64,000 nucleotides of DNA from Strongylocentrotus droebachiensis (GCA_035222895.1 JAVYIG010000062.1:1020779-1084778); one strand, 5' to 3'; shown: positions 30,019 through 43,376, counted from the first letter of the stretch. Notes: generated from the sequence alone by a model not told the origin. Numbers and translations are program-made.

Positions 30019-30196
30019 TGGACTTTTAGATTTGCACGTCGAGAACATGGACTGCTATGTGTAACATCCTTTTGAGGCAATGCGACTTCCATTTAAGGCA
30101 CTGCCGGACACTGCCAGTGCCTTAAAATGACGTCGCATTGCCTTAAGGATCACACGTGGCAGTCCACGTTCTCGTCGTGCAAATCTAAACGTCCCT
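30019..30196. mobile_element. Palindromic MITE, AGGGACTTTTAGATTTGCACG family
   Basis: Ends are inverted: GACTTTTAGATTTGCACGTC and its near-complement ending GTCCCT. Inside, GGACTGC and GCAGTCC, GCCTTAAAATGACGTC. Relatives at 33755-33861 and 58681-59486. Confidence 0.75.
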
Positions 30197-30210
30197 AATG
30201 ACGCTTCATG

Positions 30211-30511
30211 CAGTGGCGGATCCAGGCCCCCCCCCCTGGGAAAAAAAACGTGTAAAAACACGTTAATTTGACCTTTTTTGGGAGTTGGGCCCCTCCCCCC
30301 CGGCGCTCAAGGAGGGCGGGGGGGGGGGGGGGGGGGGTGGGGGGTGCAATTTTTCAAATTTTCGAGGGCAAAAAAAAAAAAAATGGGCACACTTTCCCCC
30401 TCCCCCCCCCCCCCCCCCCCCCCACTGAGCGCATTTTCGGCCGGCGCGATTCGGGAGCAAAATGAGAAAAAATTGGGCCCCCACCCCTATGAAATCCTGG
30501 TTTCGAGTCTG
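30211..30511. mobile_element. hAT-like poly-G/poly-C MITE with 8-bp target duplication
   Basis: Perfect flanking GCTTCATG (30203-30210 and 30512-30519). Left end CAGTGGCGGATCCAGG, right end complement CAGACTCGAAACCAGG. Long C and G runs inside. Confidence 0.8.
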
Positions 30512-30664
30512 GCTTCATGTACACGTGCTTTGACACTAAAAGCTTGTAGATTCAGATAAAGTCGCGACAGCGGAAGACACATCTGATTGGTTTATATTTC
30601 AAAGAGCTCCAAATACATGTAGTTCTCCCTCATAGAGATTGTACAACTATTTGGAGCTCATTGA

Positions 30665-31655
30665 TTTAGTCTATGACCGGGCTGCGTAATTTGTTTCCCC
30701 ACTTGAGCTCCAGACCCGAGTATGAACTCATTTGCATACAACCAATCAGAGCTCATCTTGTCAATTACAAACTTTACGCGTGGTAAAGATTTTACGGATG
30801 CGAAATTCGAAACGGTGATGCGAAGCTCTAGCTTTGGTGGGCCTGCATAGGCTTGCAAATGTGCTTCAGCATGTATATTCCTTTAGCAAATTTATTATAG
30901 ATCTACACCTCTAATGATATCAGCTAATGTATTTGCTGTGGAAAACTATCAATAAGCACGAAGTTAAAATTACTCTAGCAATCGTCATCGAAGCCACTCT
31001 ATAGGAACCCATTTCTTAAGATTTTACGGTTGAGAATTGATTATACATCTAGACTATATACACCTCTAAAAGACTCTAATAATATCAGCTTTATTTTGTT
31101 ACTTCTTTTATTGCAGGAATTCTTACCTTAGAACTATGAACATTACAGCAATTTCTTAAGCTGATATTATTAGAGCCTCTTAGAGGTGTAGATTTATAAT
31201 GTTTCTCAACCGTAAAATCTTTAGAAATTAGTCCCTATATATATATATATATATATAAATATATATAGCGGCTTTGGTGACAATAAGGCCTATCATTGAT
31301 TGCCAGAATATTTTTAAATTAGTGCTAAGTAATAACTTTTCACAGCAATTTCATGAGCTGATATTATTATTAGAGGTGTAGACTCTAGATGTATAATAAA
31401 TTTGCTAAGATAGACATGCTTGAGCACAAATGAAACTATTTTCAAGCCTAGCTGTGCCATGGCTATGCACACACAGTCGCACACCATGTGTGTGAGGAGC
31501 TTCGCACCGTACCCTTTCACATCCGTAAAATCCTTACAAGCTAGTTAATTATTGACAAGATGAGCTCTGATTGGCTGTATGCAAATGAGTTCATACTGGG
31601 GTCCGGAGCTCAAGTGGGAGAAAAAAATACGCGACCGGGCTTGCGCATGCATCTA
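30665..31655. mobile_element. Foldback (palindromic) element of about 1 kb
   Basis: Both arms match through GACCGGGC, CCACTTGAGCTC, GAGTTCATA/TATGAACTC, ATTTGCATACA, CAGAGCTCATCTTGTCAAT and GATTTTACGGATG. An inner pair of arms carries AGATCTACACCTCTAATGAT and its complement; the centre is near 31130. No reading frame. Confidence 0.75.
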
Positions 31656-32394
31656 TGCGCAGATGTCACAACCATCTTTCTCAAAGCGCTATGTTGATGA
31701 TGATGAGTAGCTATACTGCCCCCTCCCAACTGATTTTGTCCATGTTTGTCTCTCAACACATTTATGATTGTAATATATCACAACATCGTAATGGACGAGG
31801 ATAATTCCAGTGTCACGGCGGACACGCCATGAGGTCTGCAGTTCGCTATGCAGATTGAATACCATTATTATGACAGATATAACCAAATATTTATAAATTA
31901 TAATAAATTAAGATCCTATATAAATTGCACAGTCAATGCCTTATGTTCATACCGATGGTCCGAGGGATTGATATCCCCGTCCTTCAATGAGATAGATAGA
32001 GAGGGGATAGTAATTAAGTTCGATTTCTTTTATTTCGTCTCTATATTGCACAAAATGTCATGAATTTAAGAAAAAGGTATTGACACATTGACATTAAAAA
32101 AAGACTACATCAATGCTGAACAAATCTTCGTCTAAATGATTATCCCTTTTGAGTTGAGTATTTTAATATTAGCCCCCCCCCGCACACACACACACACACG
32201 CACACACACACGCACACAGGTGCATAGACTGAGGTGGACATTCCAATATAAAGGTCATCTTTCAAGGTTTTCATTACTTTTATTGATTGAAGATGATGAA
32301 AAAATTTCCCACCGTATATTTGAATTATAAATACGTCGCGGTAATTAGTCTATAAGCCTTCCATCAATTTGTATAAAATCTTTCGATGTTAATC
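31656..32394. other. Intergenic, (CA)n at 32173-32219
   Basis: AT-rich, with a CA microsatellite. Nothing else recognised. Confidence 0.5.
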
Positions 32395-32780
32395 AAAAAA
32401 ACTAATCCTTTATATAACATGATATCTTAATTCCACCCCTGTAAAAATAATAAATGTAGTCATACGAGAGACCCAGATGAATTTGAACCCGCATAATCAT
32501 TCCATGCGATTTGATCTGCCAATGAATATACCACCAAGCCTGAATAATTATAGAGGCCGTGTGAACTTACGAGCGATACCGGGTCAAAAGAGGCCCACTT
32601 TGAACGGCCTGAAGAAAATATTAATAATAATAAGTTATTTCTATACCGTAAATGGCATAATGCCTCTAAGCGGTTTAGAAGAAATATAAGTGATAAGTCA
32701 AGGAAACAGAATTAGCATCTAATACCAATAACATCACATCAAAGTTCAAAAGTTCGACCCAAGTCGAAAAGTAGTTGTAG
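32395..32780 (+). repeat. Dispersed repeat R, copy 1
   Basis: Near-identical blocks occur at 34170-34600 and 41740-42170, e.g. GAGAGACCCAGATGA, GAACTTACGAGCGATAC and GGCCCACTTTGAACGGCCTG. No coding content. Confidence 0.75.
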
Positions 32781-33463
32781 GTGAGATTGTTCTTCGATGC
32801 AGGGAGGGAATAGTAATCGCAGTGTTTAGTCTATGAGCCTTTCATCAATTTGTATAAAATCTTTAATTTTCTTCGGTTTAAAACGATTTGCAAAGTTGTT
32901 TTTCCCAAACGAATAAAAAGAAATTCCTAGGGTTTTAGTTTTCTTTCAATCGCACCTTTTCATTCGTATCAATCTTCTTAACTGTTGCTGTACTGTCGCG
33001 GCACATAGTTTTCTTTTACCCGACGATCAATTTTCATGTCTGCTATTTGATTACAACAGTTTGGAAGAAAATCGTAATTAAAGTTCCCGAAAAGAGGCTT
33101 CTCTTCAAAATGCTCTCATATTCGAAACATGACAACAAATAGCTGAAGTCTTTGGCACCTGAAACATTCATGCCACACGTGGGTGTAGTCCCATGTGCCC
33201 ATTTCTGTGTGAATTGCATCATGCTTTACACTGGGAATGAGTAAATTAGGCCAACCGATAACTTATCATGACTCCAAAGCGTCACAACAGACACATGTGT
33301 TTAAAGTTCATTTATCACAATTATGTAAATTACCCTAAGTTTTCACGTTTTGCAAAGTGAATTTTACTTTGTTAATTCTGCATTGAATAAGAACAAGATA
33401 GACCAACCAATCAATTAATTACTCAATCCCATGTCCTCGGAGACTATAATGTAATCGCATGAC

Positions 33464-33624
33464 CAGGCCCGTAGCCACAGTTTGATGTTTTTTTTTTTTT
33501 GGGGGGGGGGGGGGCACATATATGTAATTGATCGACGTCCTGGGGAGGGGTCTGAAAAAAGTTCAATCTGATCTTGGAAATGTTTGGGGGGCTCGTGGCC
33601 CTCTCCCCCGTGGCTACGTGCCTG
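33464..33624. mobile_element. Short hAT-like poly-G MITE with 8-bp target duplication
   Basis: Perfect flanking CGCATGAC (33456-33463 and 33625-33632). Ends CAGGCCCGTAGCCACAG and complement CAGGCACGTAGCCACGG. Confidence 0.82.
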
Positions 33625-33704
33625 CGCATGACCAGAACTCAAATTTTTCTTTAAAAAAGAAAAATTGCCCAATCGCTCTTCCTATTGCTCTATCTGTCTC
33701 TCTG

Positions 33705-33708
<4 letters not shown>

Positions 33709-33742
<34 letters not shown>
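33709..33742. repeat. (CT)n microsatellite
   Basis: Pure CT run next to the palindromic MITE at 33755. Confidence 0.9.
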
Positions 33743-33744
<2 letters not shown>

Positions 33745-33754
33745 TGGGTATGGT

Positions 33755-33861
33755 AGGGACTTTGCACGTCGACAAAGTGGACTGCTACGTGTGAAGTGGT
33801 GCCTTAAAAGTACGTCACACGTAGCAGTCCACTATGTCGACGTGCAAATCTAAAACTCCCT
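33755..33861. mobile_element. Palindromic MITE, short copy
   Basis: AGGGACTTTGCACGTCGACA at left and its inverted match ending in CTCCCT at right, so almost the whole 107 bp is a hairpin. Confidence 0.8.
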
Positions 33862-34149
33862 ATTAAGAAGATTGAGTTGAACGATTCGAAATTCCGCCAT
33901 CTCTTAATAATCAGCCGAACCTCAATATTTATTACTTATTTTGAAAAAGATGTTTGATTGAATTTAAGAATGGGTAATATCTCTTTTGAGGTACCTGCCA
34001 GACTGGGTAAATTATATTCGTGGTACAATAGCACAAAAGAAGGCCACATATTATGCAATCTGCAAAATATATGTGAATAGGACAAATTTGCTGAAATATC
34101 TTCATGCGCTTATACACAAACACATTAAGTTTGCACTTTTTCGAGGCCC

Positions 34150-35650
34150 TTGAGGCTTGAGGACTCGATGTTCATCCAAAAGACTAATCCGTTATTAAAT
34201 AAGATGATATCTTAATTCGACCCCTGTAAATATGGTAAATGTAGTCAATACGAGAGACCCAGATGACTTTGAACCCGCATACCAATATCATAAATACTGA
34301 CAATAGGAATACAGACATACAATAATCATTCCATGCTATTTGATCTGCCATTGAATATACCACCAAGCCTAAATAGAGGCCTTGTGAACTTACGAGCGAT
34401 ACTGGGTCAAAAGAGGCCCACTTTGAACGGCCTGAAGAAAATATCAATAATAATGAGTTACTTCTATATTGCATAATGCCTCTAAGTGGTTTAGAAAAAA
34501 TATAGGTGATAAGTCAAGGAAACAGAATTAGCATTTAATACAAATTAAATTACATCAGAGTTCGAAAGTTCGGAAGGTCGACCTAAGTCGAAAAATTGTT
34601 TGCCCGACTCGGTAGGCTTGATATGTTTGTCCGACTATAATTAAATTCCCTCATTAAATGACCAATTTTTTATTTGCCCAAGATCATTATGATTCTATCT
34701 AAATGTGAAGGTTATTTGTTATCTATTAAACTTTTTTTCTTCTCTAAAACTGCCATTGTTCCCTACAGTGAACAATGACAGAGCCCTTAAAAAAACAGCC
34801 TTCCTTAGCATGTTTAGGAAGCAAATTCAGATTCATTAATAAGCCTTTATTTGCGCTTTATAGTTGGTAAATAAAGGTCATTTAGACAATGACAATGTCC
34901 TACTTCTCACATACAAAATACTCCACGGCAAAGCCCCTTCATATCTATGTGAGATAATCCATCCATATGTTCATGCCCGCACTCTCCGATCTCAGCAACA
35001 AAGTCTTCTACAAATCCCACGTACCCATACTCAATACGGCGAAAGATCCCTCAGCTACTAAGGACCCACCCTATGACACAACCCTCCCCCTCAATATTCG
35101 TAACGCCCCGACGGTCGATTCTTTCAAATCACTTCTGAAGACATTTATGTTCATCCAATAGTTTGTTAATTATATGCTAGTTTATGTCCGATAATGTTTT
35201 TTCCTTACTACAATAGAATCGTAATTATTCAACTATTATGATTGTGTTCATAAGTTTATACCATGTATATTATATCTGAGTTTTTCATCATTGTATATGA
35301 TATCTATTTCTGTTAATTCATGCATATCATCTTTAGGTTAATCATGTAATATATTGTATAATTAATTGTTGTAAAGCACATGGATAATTTATTATTATGC
35401 GCTATATAAAAATGACTTTATTTATTATTATTATTTAGATGGATTAAAAGGCAGACGATTTTCCCTAGTTTACATCGCCAAAACCCCCCGATAATCAACA
35501 TTTTATATTATTTTTTTCTTTCCCGTCTGTTTGATTTCGGTGTCGCTAGTATAAATGGGGTATAAAATGGTCACATTTATAGATCGTGATGTAGAAGGGG
35601 AGGACTGCCGATATATCGTAGTTAACATGCCAAACTAAACCAACTTTTTT
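34150..35650 (+). repeat. 1.5-kb duplicated segment, uninterrupted copy
   Basis: Aligns block by block with 41,720-42,756 + 43,193-43,376 + 55,021-55,330. It contains repeat R, a LINE 3' fragment ending in (TTA)n and an AACCCCCCGATAATCAAC block. It gives the empty-site sequence for both insertions in the other copy. Confidence 0.88.
34864..35160 (+). pseudogene. LINE ORF2 C-terminal fragment
   Basis: LLTYKILHGKAPSYL followed by a shifted frame with LPLNIRNAPTVDSFKSLLKT: the terminal motif of CR1/jockey-like ORF2 proteins. The two halves are in different frames, so the copy is broken. The 3' tail runs to (TTA)n near 35430. Confidence 0.75.
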
Positions 35651-36540
35651 CTTTCTTCTTTTTTTTAACATTTTCATGAAATTTTATTTCACATATCTAC
35701 AACGTTTACATTGACATATATACTTATACAATAAAAACATTATCTTAGCATATCAATCAAAACTTTTATCTGTTTTTCATTACCCTTTGCTTTTGTTTTA
35801 GCATTTAAATGCCACATCAATTGCTACTTGAAATCAGTTAAAAGAGTATCCTTTTTTTCCTTCGAATGTTTAACGTAGTTATTATAAAGAACATATTCAG
35901 CAAAATTAATCATAATGTTTACCAAGTGATTATCTAACTTGCCTATATCATATCTAATTACTGAAGTCTTCCTATTTATGTAAATATTTAATTTAAAAAC
36001 AAAAGATATATCAAACATGTTATGATTGACCAAAACACTATTTTCTTTTGACACTCTAGCGTCATAATTATGCAGTTATGTTTCAATGGTATTAAAATCT
36101 CCACATACATAATCATTTTTAATTTTCCATTCATATAGGTTATATTTTGACGGTAAAAACATAGGCCTATGCAAAAGTTTAAAAAAAATGTTTGAATCTA
36201 TTATTTTGTTTGCTGCCAAAACATGTATACAAAAGACTTGTCTTGTTTTTTCTGCACAAATAATAAGTAGAACTGTTTAACCTTTATAATTCAAATAATA
36301 ACATCATGCATCACCAGTTGATGTTTGTATAAAATAAGAGTGGTGTTGATGCTTTTGACTCCCGCAAACAAATATTTAGCAGTATCCTGGGCCATTTACA
36401 GGAAGAAACAAATGTTGAAATTATCCCTGATAATTTAATCACAATGGAGGAGTGTAAACATGTAACAATGTCTAAAAAGTTGTATATTTTAGCTTTGAGA
36501 TTTTTCTTTGTAGGTGCAACTTTTTTGTTTCCAGGAAGTG
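35651..36540. other. AT-rich intergenic stretch
   Basis: No gene, hairpin or dispersed repeat recognised. Confidence 0.5.
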
Positions 36541-38490
36541 CCCTTGTTTGTTGGGCCCCACTTATGCCTAAGTCACATATAAACCGGGCCCCGTACGATT
36601 CTCCCTACCAGGCGGCTTGCCGTGGATTCAGAGACCGTACGGGAACCGTCCGATTTTCATTTCTACGGCATGTGTGGTCACATATTCTGCGGCGCCCGGG
36701 AGGTGCCCGGAGAAAATTGGTCGAGTGAAATGCAAGGCGCCCGTAAGGGTGCCGGCAGGGTGCCGACCGAGTGCCGACCGGTAACCTTACGGGCTCCGTC
36801 CGATGACCAGGTGTCCCGATGGGTCCCGGAAGGTGCCCTGCCGGGGCCCGGCCAGGGTCCTCAAGGCGCCCGGCCGGGTGCCGTGCGGTGCACTGAACTA
36901 CAGAGCGAGTCAGAAAAATTGTCCCACTTTTTAAAAGTTGTATTGTTTGAAGTATGAATATTTAATCATGGGTTTCATGATATATCTTGATAGAGCATGA
37001 TCCTCCTAATACATTTAGGTACCATTTTCATTTGAATCTCTGCATGCATCACTGAATAAAATATCCAGAAATGGACAATACTGAATTGAAATTGAATTGA
37101 AATTGAATATCAGACAATCTTTACAAGACTGCCAGACCTCACTTGCGCCAAGTTACTGGGTGAGGAATAAAACAGTGCATTGAACAAAGGCAGTCAGACA
37201 CGCGTACACGCACATGCACCCACACACACACACACGCACATGCACATACACACACACACACACGCACGTGCACACGCACATAAATGAGCATTCCATTCCC
37301 GACAAGGCCCACCCAAACTGTTACTTTTTGTCGGGAATTCTTGTTATCGTACGATAAGTTGAGTGGCCGCTGACCTCTTGGTGCGTATTGGCGGATGTTG
37401 TGCTTCATGATGATGATGATGATGATGATGATGATAATGATGATGATGAAGATTAAGATGATGGCAATGATGATGATGATGACATGATGGTGGTAGTGAA
37501 TGTGTACAAAAGGGAAAGATTTTTATGGTTATGCCACTTAAACATTCAGTGATCTTGATAAAAATCAATGCTCAATCACAAAAGGGGTAAGTATGAAACA
37601 ATTGTCACCGTGTGTGTTGTGTGTGCGTATGTGTGTGTGTGCGTGTGTGTGTGTGTGTGCGTGTGCGTGTGCGTGTGCGTGTGTTTGTGTATTTGTGTCT
37701 GTCTGGCTAATTGGATAATTGAAAAAAACTGGCTGTCTTTGTTCAAAACATTATTTTATTCCTCACCCAGCAACTTGGCTCAATTAAGTGAGATCGATCT
37801 AGCAGTCTTGTAAAGATTGTCTGATGTTCAGTCATGCATGCAGAGATTCAAATGAAAATGGTACCTAAATGTACTGGGAGGATAAATCTATCAAGACATA
37901 TCATGAAACTCATGATTAAATATTCATACTTCAAACAATACAACTTTTAAAAAGTGGAACATTTTTTCCGACTCACTCTGTAGGTGTCCTCTGGTATCCG
38001 CATCTCCTGTATTTAAAACTGCGTTGTACATTTCGAGATGCCGCCGTGAGGGACCCGCACGGGCAATATTCATTTTAAATGGCCCCCGGACGGCAGACGC
38101 ATATTGTTGTGCATATCACCCGGGTCTCTTGAGGGGCCCGTGAGGGCGCCGTAGGGTACACGTACGGAACCCTTGAGCACCGCAAGGCGCCCGTAAAGAT
38201 TTTTCATGAAAATTGACCCCCAAAATCGTGAGGGGCCCGTCCGGGCACCGTCCGGAGCCCGCACGGGACCCGTAAGGTGCCCCACGGGCCCTCTACGGGC
38301 TTTCTACGGGCTAACAGCCGACTCAGCACCACGGCGCCCGTACGGCTTAGAAAACTGTCCCGGCGCCCGTAGGAACTTGACGGCAGCCGGCCGGACACCG
38401 GCCGGAAATTCCCAAAATGTCTGTTTTTACTCGCCGTACGGGCCCCGGAGTGTATATGTGACAGAGGCATTAGAAAGACGCTCCGCCGCC
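36540..38490. mobile_element. Large foldback element with GC-rich outer arms
   Basis: Outer arms (about 36540-36900 and 38040-38490) are GC-rich and inverted (CGGGCCCCGTACG facing CCGTACGGGCCCCGG; GTCACATATA facing TATATGTGAC). Inner arms (about 36900-37175 and 37750-37990) are AT-rich and strongly inverted (AGACAATCTTTACAAGACTG and CAGTCTTGTAAAGATTGTCT). The centre holds (CA)n, (TGA)n and (TG)n. No transposase. Confidence 0.75.
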
Positions 38491-38569
38491 CCTCTATCTA
38501 AACATCAACAACATTGATGAACAATTGTAACAACAACCTCAACACCAACCACATCAATAGTACCATCCC

Positions 38570-38690
38570 TAATGATGCAAATCAGAAGAAGAAGGAGGAG
38601 TAGGAAAGGAAGAAGAAGAAGAAGAGGGGGAAGGAAAAAAAGAAGGATAAGAAGAAGAGGCAGCAGCAAAAACAGCAGAAGGAAAATGAG
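38570..38690. repeat. Purine-rich (GAA)n-like tract
   Basis: About 120 bp of A/G-only sequence dominated by AGAAGA. Confidence 0.8.
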
Positions 38691-40940
38691 ACTATTGGAA
38701 TGGGGGCTGCGGCACTCGGTTTGGGATCAATGTTTGTGCTACAAACATATATTGACCGAACCTATACAAACTATAAACAACGCATAAAAAGTCGATAAAG
38801 GTACCTAAATTTGACAAAACTGACATCAAATTTTACAAAGCATTTGTAAGAACAAATAAGAAGATGCTTTTTAGTTGGAATCAAGTCTGTATGATAAACA
38901 CCATTTCGTTTAACTTTGTATCTAGTATTTTGTAAATATACATATCGTTTTTAAAATATTCAAAAGAAAACAGAGTCAAAATCATTATTGATGATTAAAT
39001 AAGATTAGAAGTCTTACCTCCTTTGCTCACAGGAACGCAGCTAGCCTGATAAGTGATGAAAGAAATTTGATCTAGGTTCTTATATTAATGTGCTCTTTCA
39101 ACCGTGACGTTTGAAATGAAGGGCTGACGCGTTACCCTAGTTTTCACCACAAAACTAAACCGACCGATGATCAATTTTTCTTCTCCTTTCTTTCGTCTTC
39201 TTTGTCTGGTGTCCATGGGTGTCGATTTCTATCCGTGGTTGGGGGGGGGGATGATAGGTGCCAAAATATTGTTGGCAATGGATCAAAGCAACCAAGAGGT
39301 AGAAGCGTGTGGCAGGTTACACCCTTCCCTTCCAAGTTATTAACTTTTTCAAGTCACCCTCAATAAAGATAACATTTCAGAGAATATAAGAGTGGTAATA
39401 AAATTAATAACATGCGAAATGTTAGTCCTGACTCCTGCCTGAAGTGTAGGCCTACCAGACTGGTATCATCTATTTTTAAATGAAATTAGACATTACCACA
39501 AACAAAATCCAATGGTGAGGGATATCGACTTGTAAAAATATTATGTTACCAGTGGGCAAATGCATTAATAAACAATCAGGAAAGGTTCATGTAGACAGAA
39601 AATTCTTTATTTCCTGGTGATAGAAACATACATTTTATGAATATTGATGTCTCCAAACAACATTCATCGTGAAAAACCCATTCCAATACTCTGTGTAAGG
39701 AGATCTCAAAAAACATAGTTCTCATTAGTAAATGAAAAACATATTGCTTTTGGTTCTTCATTTGACTATCTTCCTTCTTTAATTAAACCAACTGAATCCT
39801 CTCTGCGGGAAACTCAATTCAATCAAACAAAATATCACTGATGCAAAATTTGGTTCTCAAAATGACAGAAAATGTCCACTCCTGATTTCATACAAACTGT
39901 CTGTTTCTTAATAACATAAAACATAAAACTTAGGTTCCAACTACCAACCAACAAACTTCCATTATCTTCTTCTTCACCCAGATATACTTATCATACTAAT
40001 TACGCTCTAAAATATAAGCATAATATTCCACTAAGGCCGTGACCAGAACATTATTTTTTCTCCAAAAACTATAACCAGTCTTAGAAGGTGCACTATTATT
40101 GGAAGGGTGTTATAAACAAAACTTCAAACTTAATAACATTATAACCTTCAAAACACCTTAACTATCTTATGTCTGTTACGTTTGGATCCAATACATAGGA
40201 CTAGATCAGCTTTTCAATAAAACAAAAATAAGTTGTGACATAATAATCTTTCTCCAAAATATCGAACTGGAGTATTCTGTTGTATTGCTTGTTTATGTAT
40301 ATACAAAGAGCTTATTTTCAAGAGGCACTAGATCCATGTGTGTAACTTTAGAAAGAAATCTTTGTTTACCCGATTTTGTTCAGGTGTCTATGAAAAATTG
40401 TTATTAAAAGATGCATGTGTTCATAATTTCTCTCGTAATTTAGGTTAATAATTTTGTTCAAGGTAAATAGAGGAAAATGTATATCATTATCTCCATTTGC
40501 TATCAAAAGAATTTTGCTCCTTTCGGAAAATAGCTCTTCAAATTGTTCACATGTAGAGATATAAATAAACAAAGACATTGATAAAATCATTAAAACAAAA
40601 AAAGATACTGAGTATGAATCAGGGAACAACCTGAAAGTTTCGTCTCCTACATGCTGCCATTTGGAAAAAACCGTCTTTCTCTTCAATGATACAATATTTT
40701 ATTATTTTACTTGCATTATGAAGAGAAAAAAAAACGCATCATCAACCCCACATAGCTTTAAAAATCACTTCAGATTGAACTGGCCAAAATTCATGTGATA
40801 TTCTTTCTCAGATGCTTGCCTTCACCTTTAAGAGTTCTTTATATTAAGGAATTGGTTGATAATTTTTTCTTGGCAATAATGCCCAAATTAAAAGAGTTAA
40901 ACAAATACACGACTGAAACTCCTAGCGCGTTTTGAAAAAT
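38691..40940. other. AT-rich intergenic stretch
   Basis: About 2.2 kb with no supported gene on either strand; one short G run at 39241. Confidence 0.5.
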
Positions 40941-40949
40941 GCCAATATT

Positions 40950-41310
40950 TAGTAACCCATATGGGATCTATCTGGGCCAGCCCTTATGAGTCCCAGATGG
41001 GAATGAGCTGGACGTACAATATGAATATGCCCATATATTGTTAACACATGGGGAAAATCTGGGTTAACCCACATGGGATATATCTGGGTTAACCAAGATG
41101 GGTACCAGATGGGATTAAGCTGAGCATACCCATTTGGGCCCATTTTGGTATGGGTCCCATCTGTCTTATATGGGTTTACCCATATGGGTCCCATATGCTT
41201 CTTGGGTGCAGATGCCTTAGGGCCCCAGATTGTTTTTCATATGGGGCCCATGCTTCAGAGAATATGGGACCCTTAAGGGTTCCACATGGGCTTGCTATCT
41301 GGGTTAATAT
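40950..41310. repeat. CCATATGGG palindrome-dense array
   Basis: Irregularly spaced variants of CCCATATGGG, TCCCATATGGG and CCAGATGGG on both strands over about 350 bp. Confidence 0.7.
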
Positions 41311-41719
41311 CCTTTCTGTCTCTCATTATTTCTCTCTCCCACTCTCTACTTCTTTTTTGCATGTTTGCGCTTCGCGCTTAACATTTAGCTCGTTGCTTTT
41401 TAACGCTGCGGCTTTGCATTTGGCGCACTGCATTTCTATGATGCTGTTGATTGAATAAATTGAATAAATTGATCAATTCCTGATGAAGCCGTATGAGCAA
41501 GAATTCAATTTCTTCTTCTCTCATATACGGTTGTCTCATTTACTTCGTTTTCTATTTATATGTATTATGAAAATGAGATAGCAAAATGTGTATATTGATG
41601 GTCATCTTGCGAGTACTAACCATTAACTACTCTCATCGGGCTCTCATCATTAATTTTTATCTTCATTTTTTTTGATTGACAGGCCAATGATTGTACAGGC
41701 CAATATAGGTGAGTGTCCT

Positions 41720-42756
41720 TGAGGCTTGAGGGCTAGATGTTCATCCAAAAGACTAATCATTTATTAAATAATATGAGATCTTAATTCCATCCCTGTAAAC
41801 ATGATAAATGTAGTCAATACGAGAGACCCAGATGAATTTGAACCCGCATACAATACTGAAAAATAGGAATACAGACATACAATACTCATTCCATGCTATT
41901 TGATCTGCCATTGAATATACCACCAAGCCTGAATAGAGGCCTTGTGAACTTACGAGCGATACTAGCTGGGTCAAAAGAGGCCCACTTTGAACGGCCTGGA
42001 GAATATCAATAATAATGAGTTATTTCTATACCGTAAATTGCACAATGCCTCTAAGCGGTTTAGAAGAAATACAGGTGATAAGTCAAGGCAACAGAATTAG
42101 CATTTAATACAAATTACATTACATCAGAGTTCGAAAGTTCGGAAGTTCGACCTAAGTCGAAGAATTGTTGTACCCAACTCGGTAGGCTTAATATGTTTGT
42201 CCGACTGTGATTAAATTCACCCATGAAACAACCAATTTTTATCTGCCCAAAATTATTAAGATTCTATCTAAATGTGAAGGTTCTTTTTTATCTATTAAAC
42301 TTTTTTCTTCTCCAAAACTGCCATTGTTCCCTACAGTGAACAATGACAGAGCCCTTAAAAACAGCCTTCCTTAGCATGTTTAGGAAGCAAATTCAGATTC
42401 ATTAATAAGCCTTTATTTGCGCTTTGTAGTTGGTAAATAAAGGTCATGTAGACAATTGCATAGGCCTAACAAGCAGTAATCAAATCAATGTGCTACTTCT
42501 CACATACAAAATAATCCACTGCAAGGCCCCTTCATATCTATGTGAGATAATCCACCCATATGTTCCTGTCCGCACTCATCGATCTCAGCAACAAAGTCTT
42601 CTACAAGTCCCACGTACCCATACTCAATACGGCGAAAGATCCCTCAGCTACTAAGGACCCACCCTATGACACAACCCTCCCCCTCAATATTCGTAATGCC
42701 CCGACGTTCGGTTCTTTCAAATCACTTCTGAAGACATTTATGTTCATCCAATAGTC
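41720..42756 (+). repeat. Duplicated segment, interrupted copy, left part
   Basis: Repeat R (41740-42170) and the LINE fragment (42430-42756) as in 34,150-35,160. Continues at 43,193 after a MITE and at 55,021 after the DIRS element. Confidence 0.85.
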
Positions 42757-43187
42757 CAGGCGCGGATCTACGGGGGGGGGGGGTTTAGGGGGTTCAAACC
42801 CCCCCCCCCCTTGGGCGCCCCCCCCCCCAAAAAAAAAAAAAAAAAAAAAGAAAAAAAGAAAGAAAAAAGAACGCACGCTGTAGAGAGAAACCCTTTCAAG
42901 CAAATATTGTGAGAAGATATTCAACTCATCTGGTAACTTAACCAAACACATGATAACTCTGGATATAACTGTGTATTAAACTGTTACTTGATTTAAAAAG
43001 ACGTTATCATGCACTGCTTTTTATGGTCTCCATTGTGTTAATAGATGCCAGGAAAACATCATTTACGGGGTTCAAATAAACACCCCCCCAAAAATCGGCT
43101 CGCCGCTTCGCGGCTCGTTGACGATGCTCCGCATCGTCATTATTTTGGTCAAACCCCCCCCTTAGCAAAAAGCTAGATCCGCCCCTG
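42757..43187. mobile_element. 431-bp poly-G MITE inserted in the duplicated segment
   Basis: Flanked by TAGTC (42752-42756 and 43188-43192). The uninterrupted copy near 35155 has one site instead. Ends CAGGCGCGGATCTACG and complement CAGGGGCGGATCTAGC. Confidence 0.85.
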
Positions 43188-43376
43188 TAGTCTGTTGATT
43201 ATATGCTAGTTTATGTCCAATAATGTTTATTCCTTACTACAATAGAATCGTAATTATTCAACTATTATGATTGTGTTCATAAGTTTATACCATGTATATT
43301 ATATCTGAGTTTTTCATCATTGTATATGATATCTATTTCTGTTAATTCATGCATATAATCTTAAGGTTAATCATGT

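Noticed and set aside
36444..36957. Open frames in the GC-rich foldback arms
   Set aside because: They come from GC-rich repeat words, lack homology features and are mirrored in the other arm.
38572..38787. Arg/Lys-rich small frame
   Set aside because: Translation of a GAA-type purine tract.
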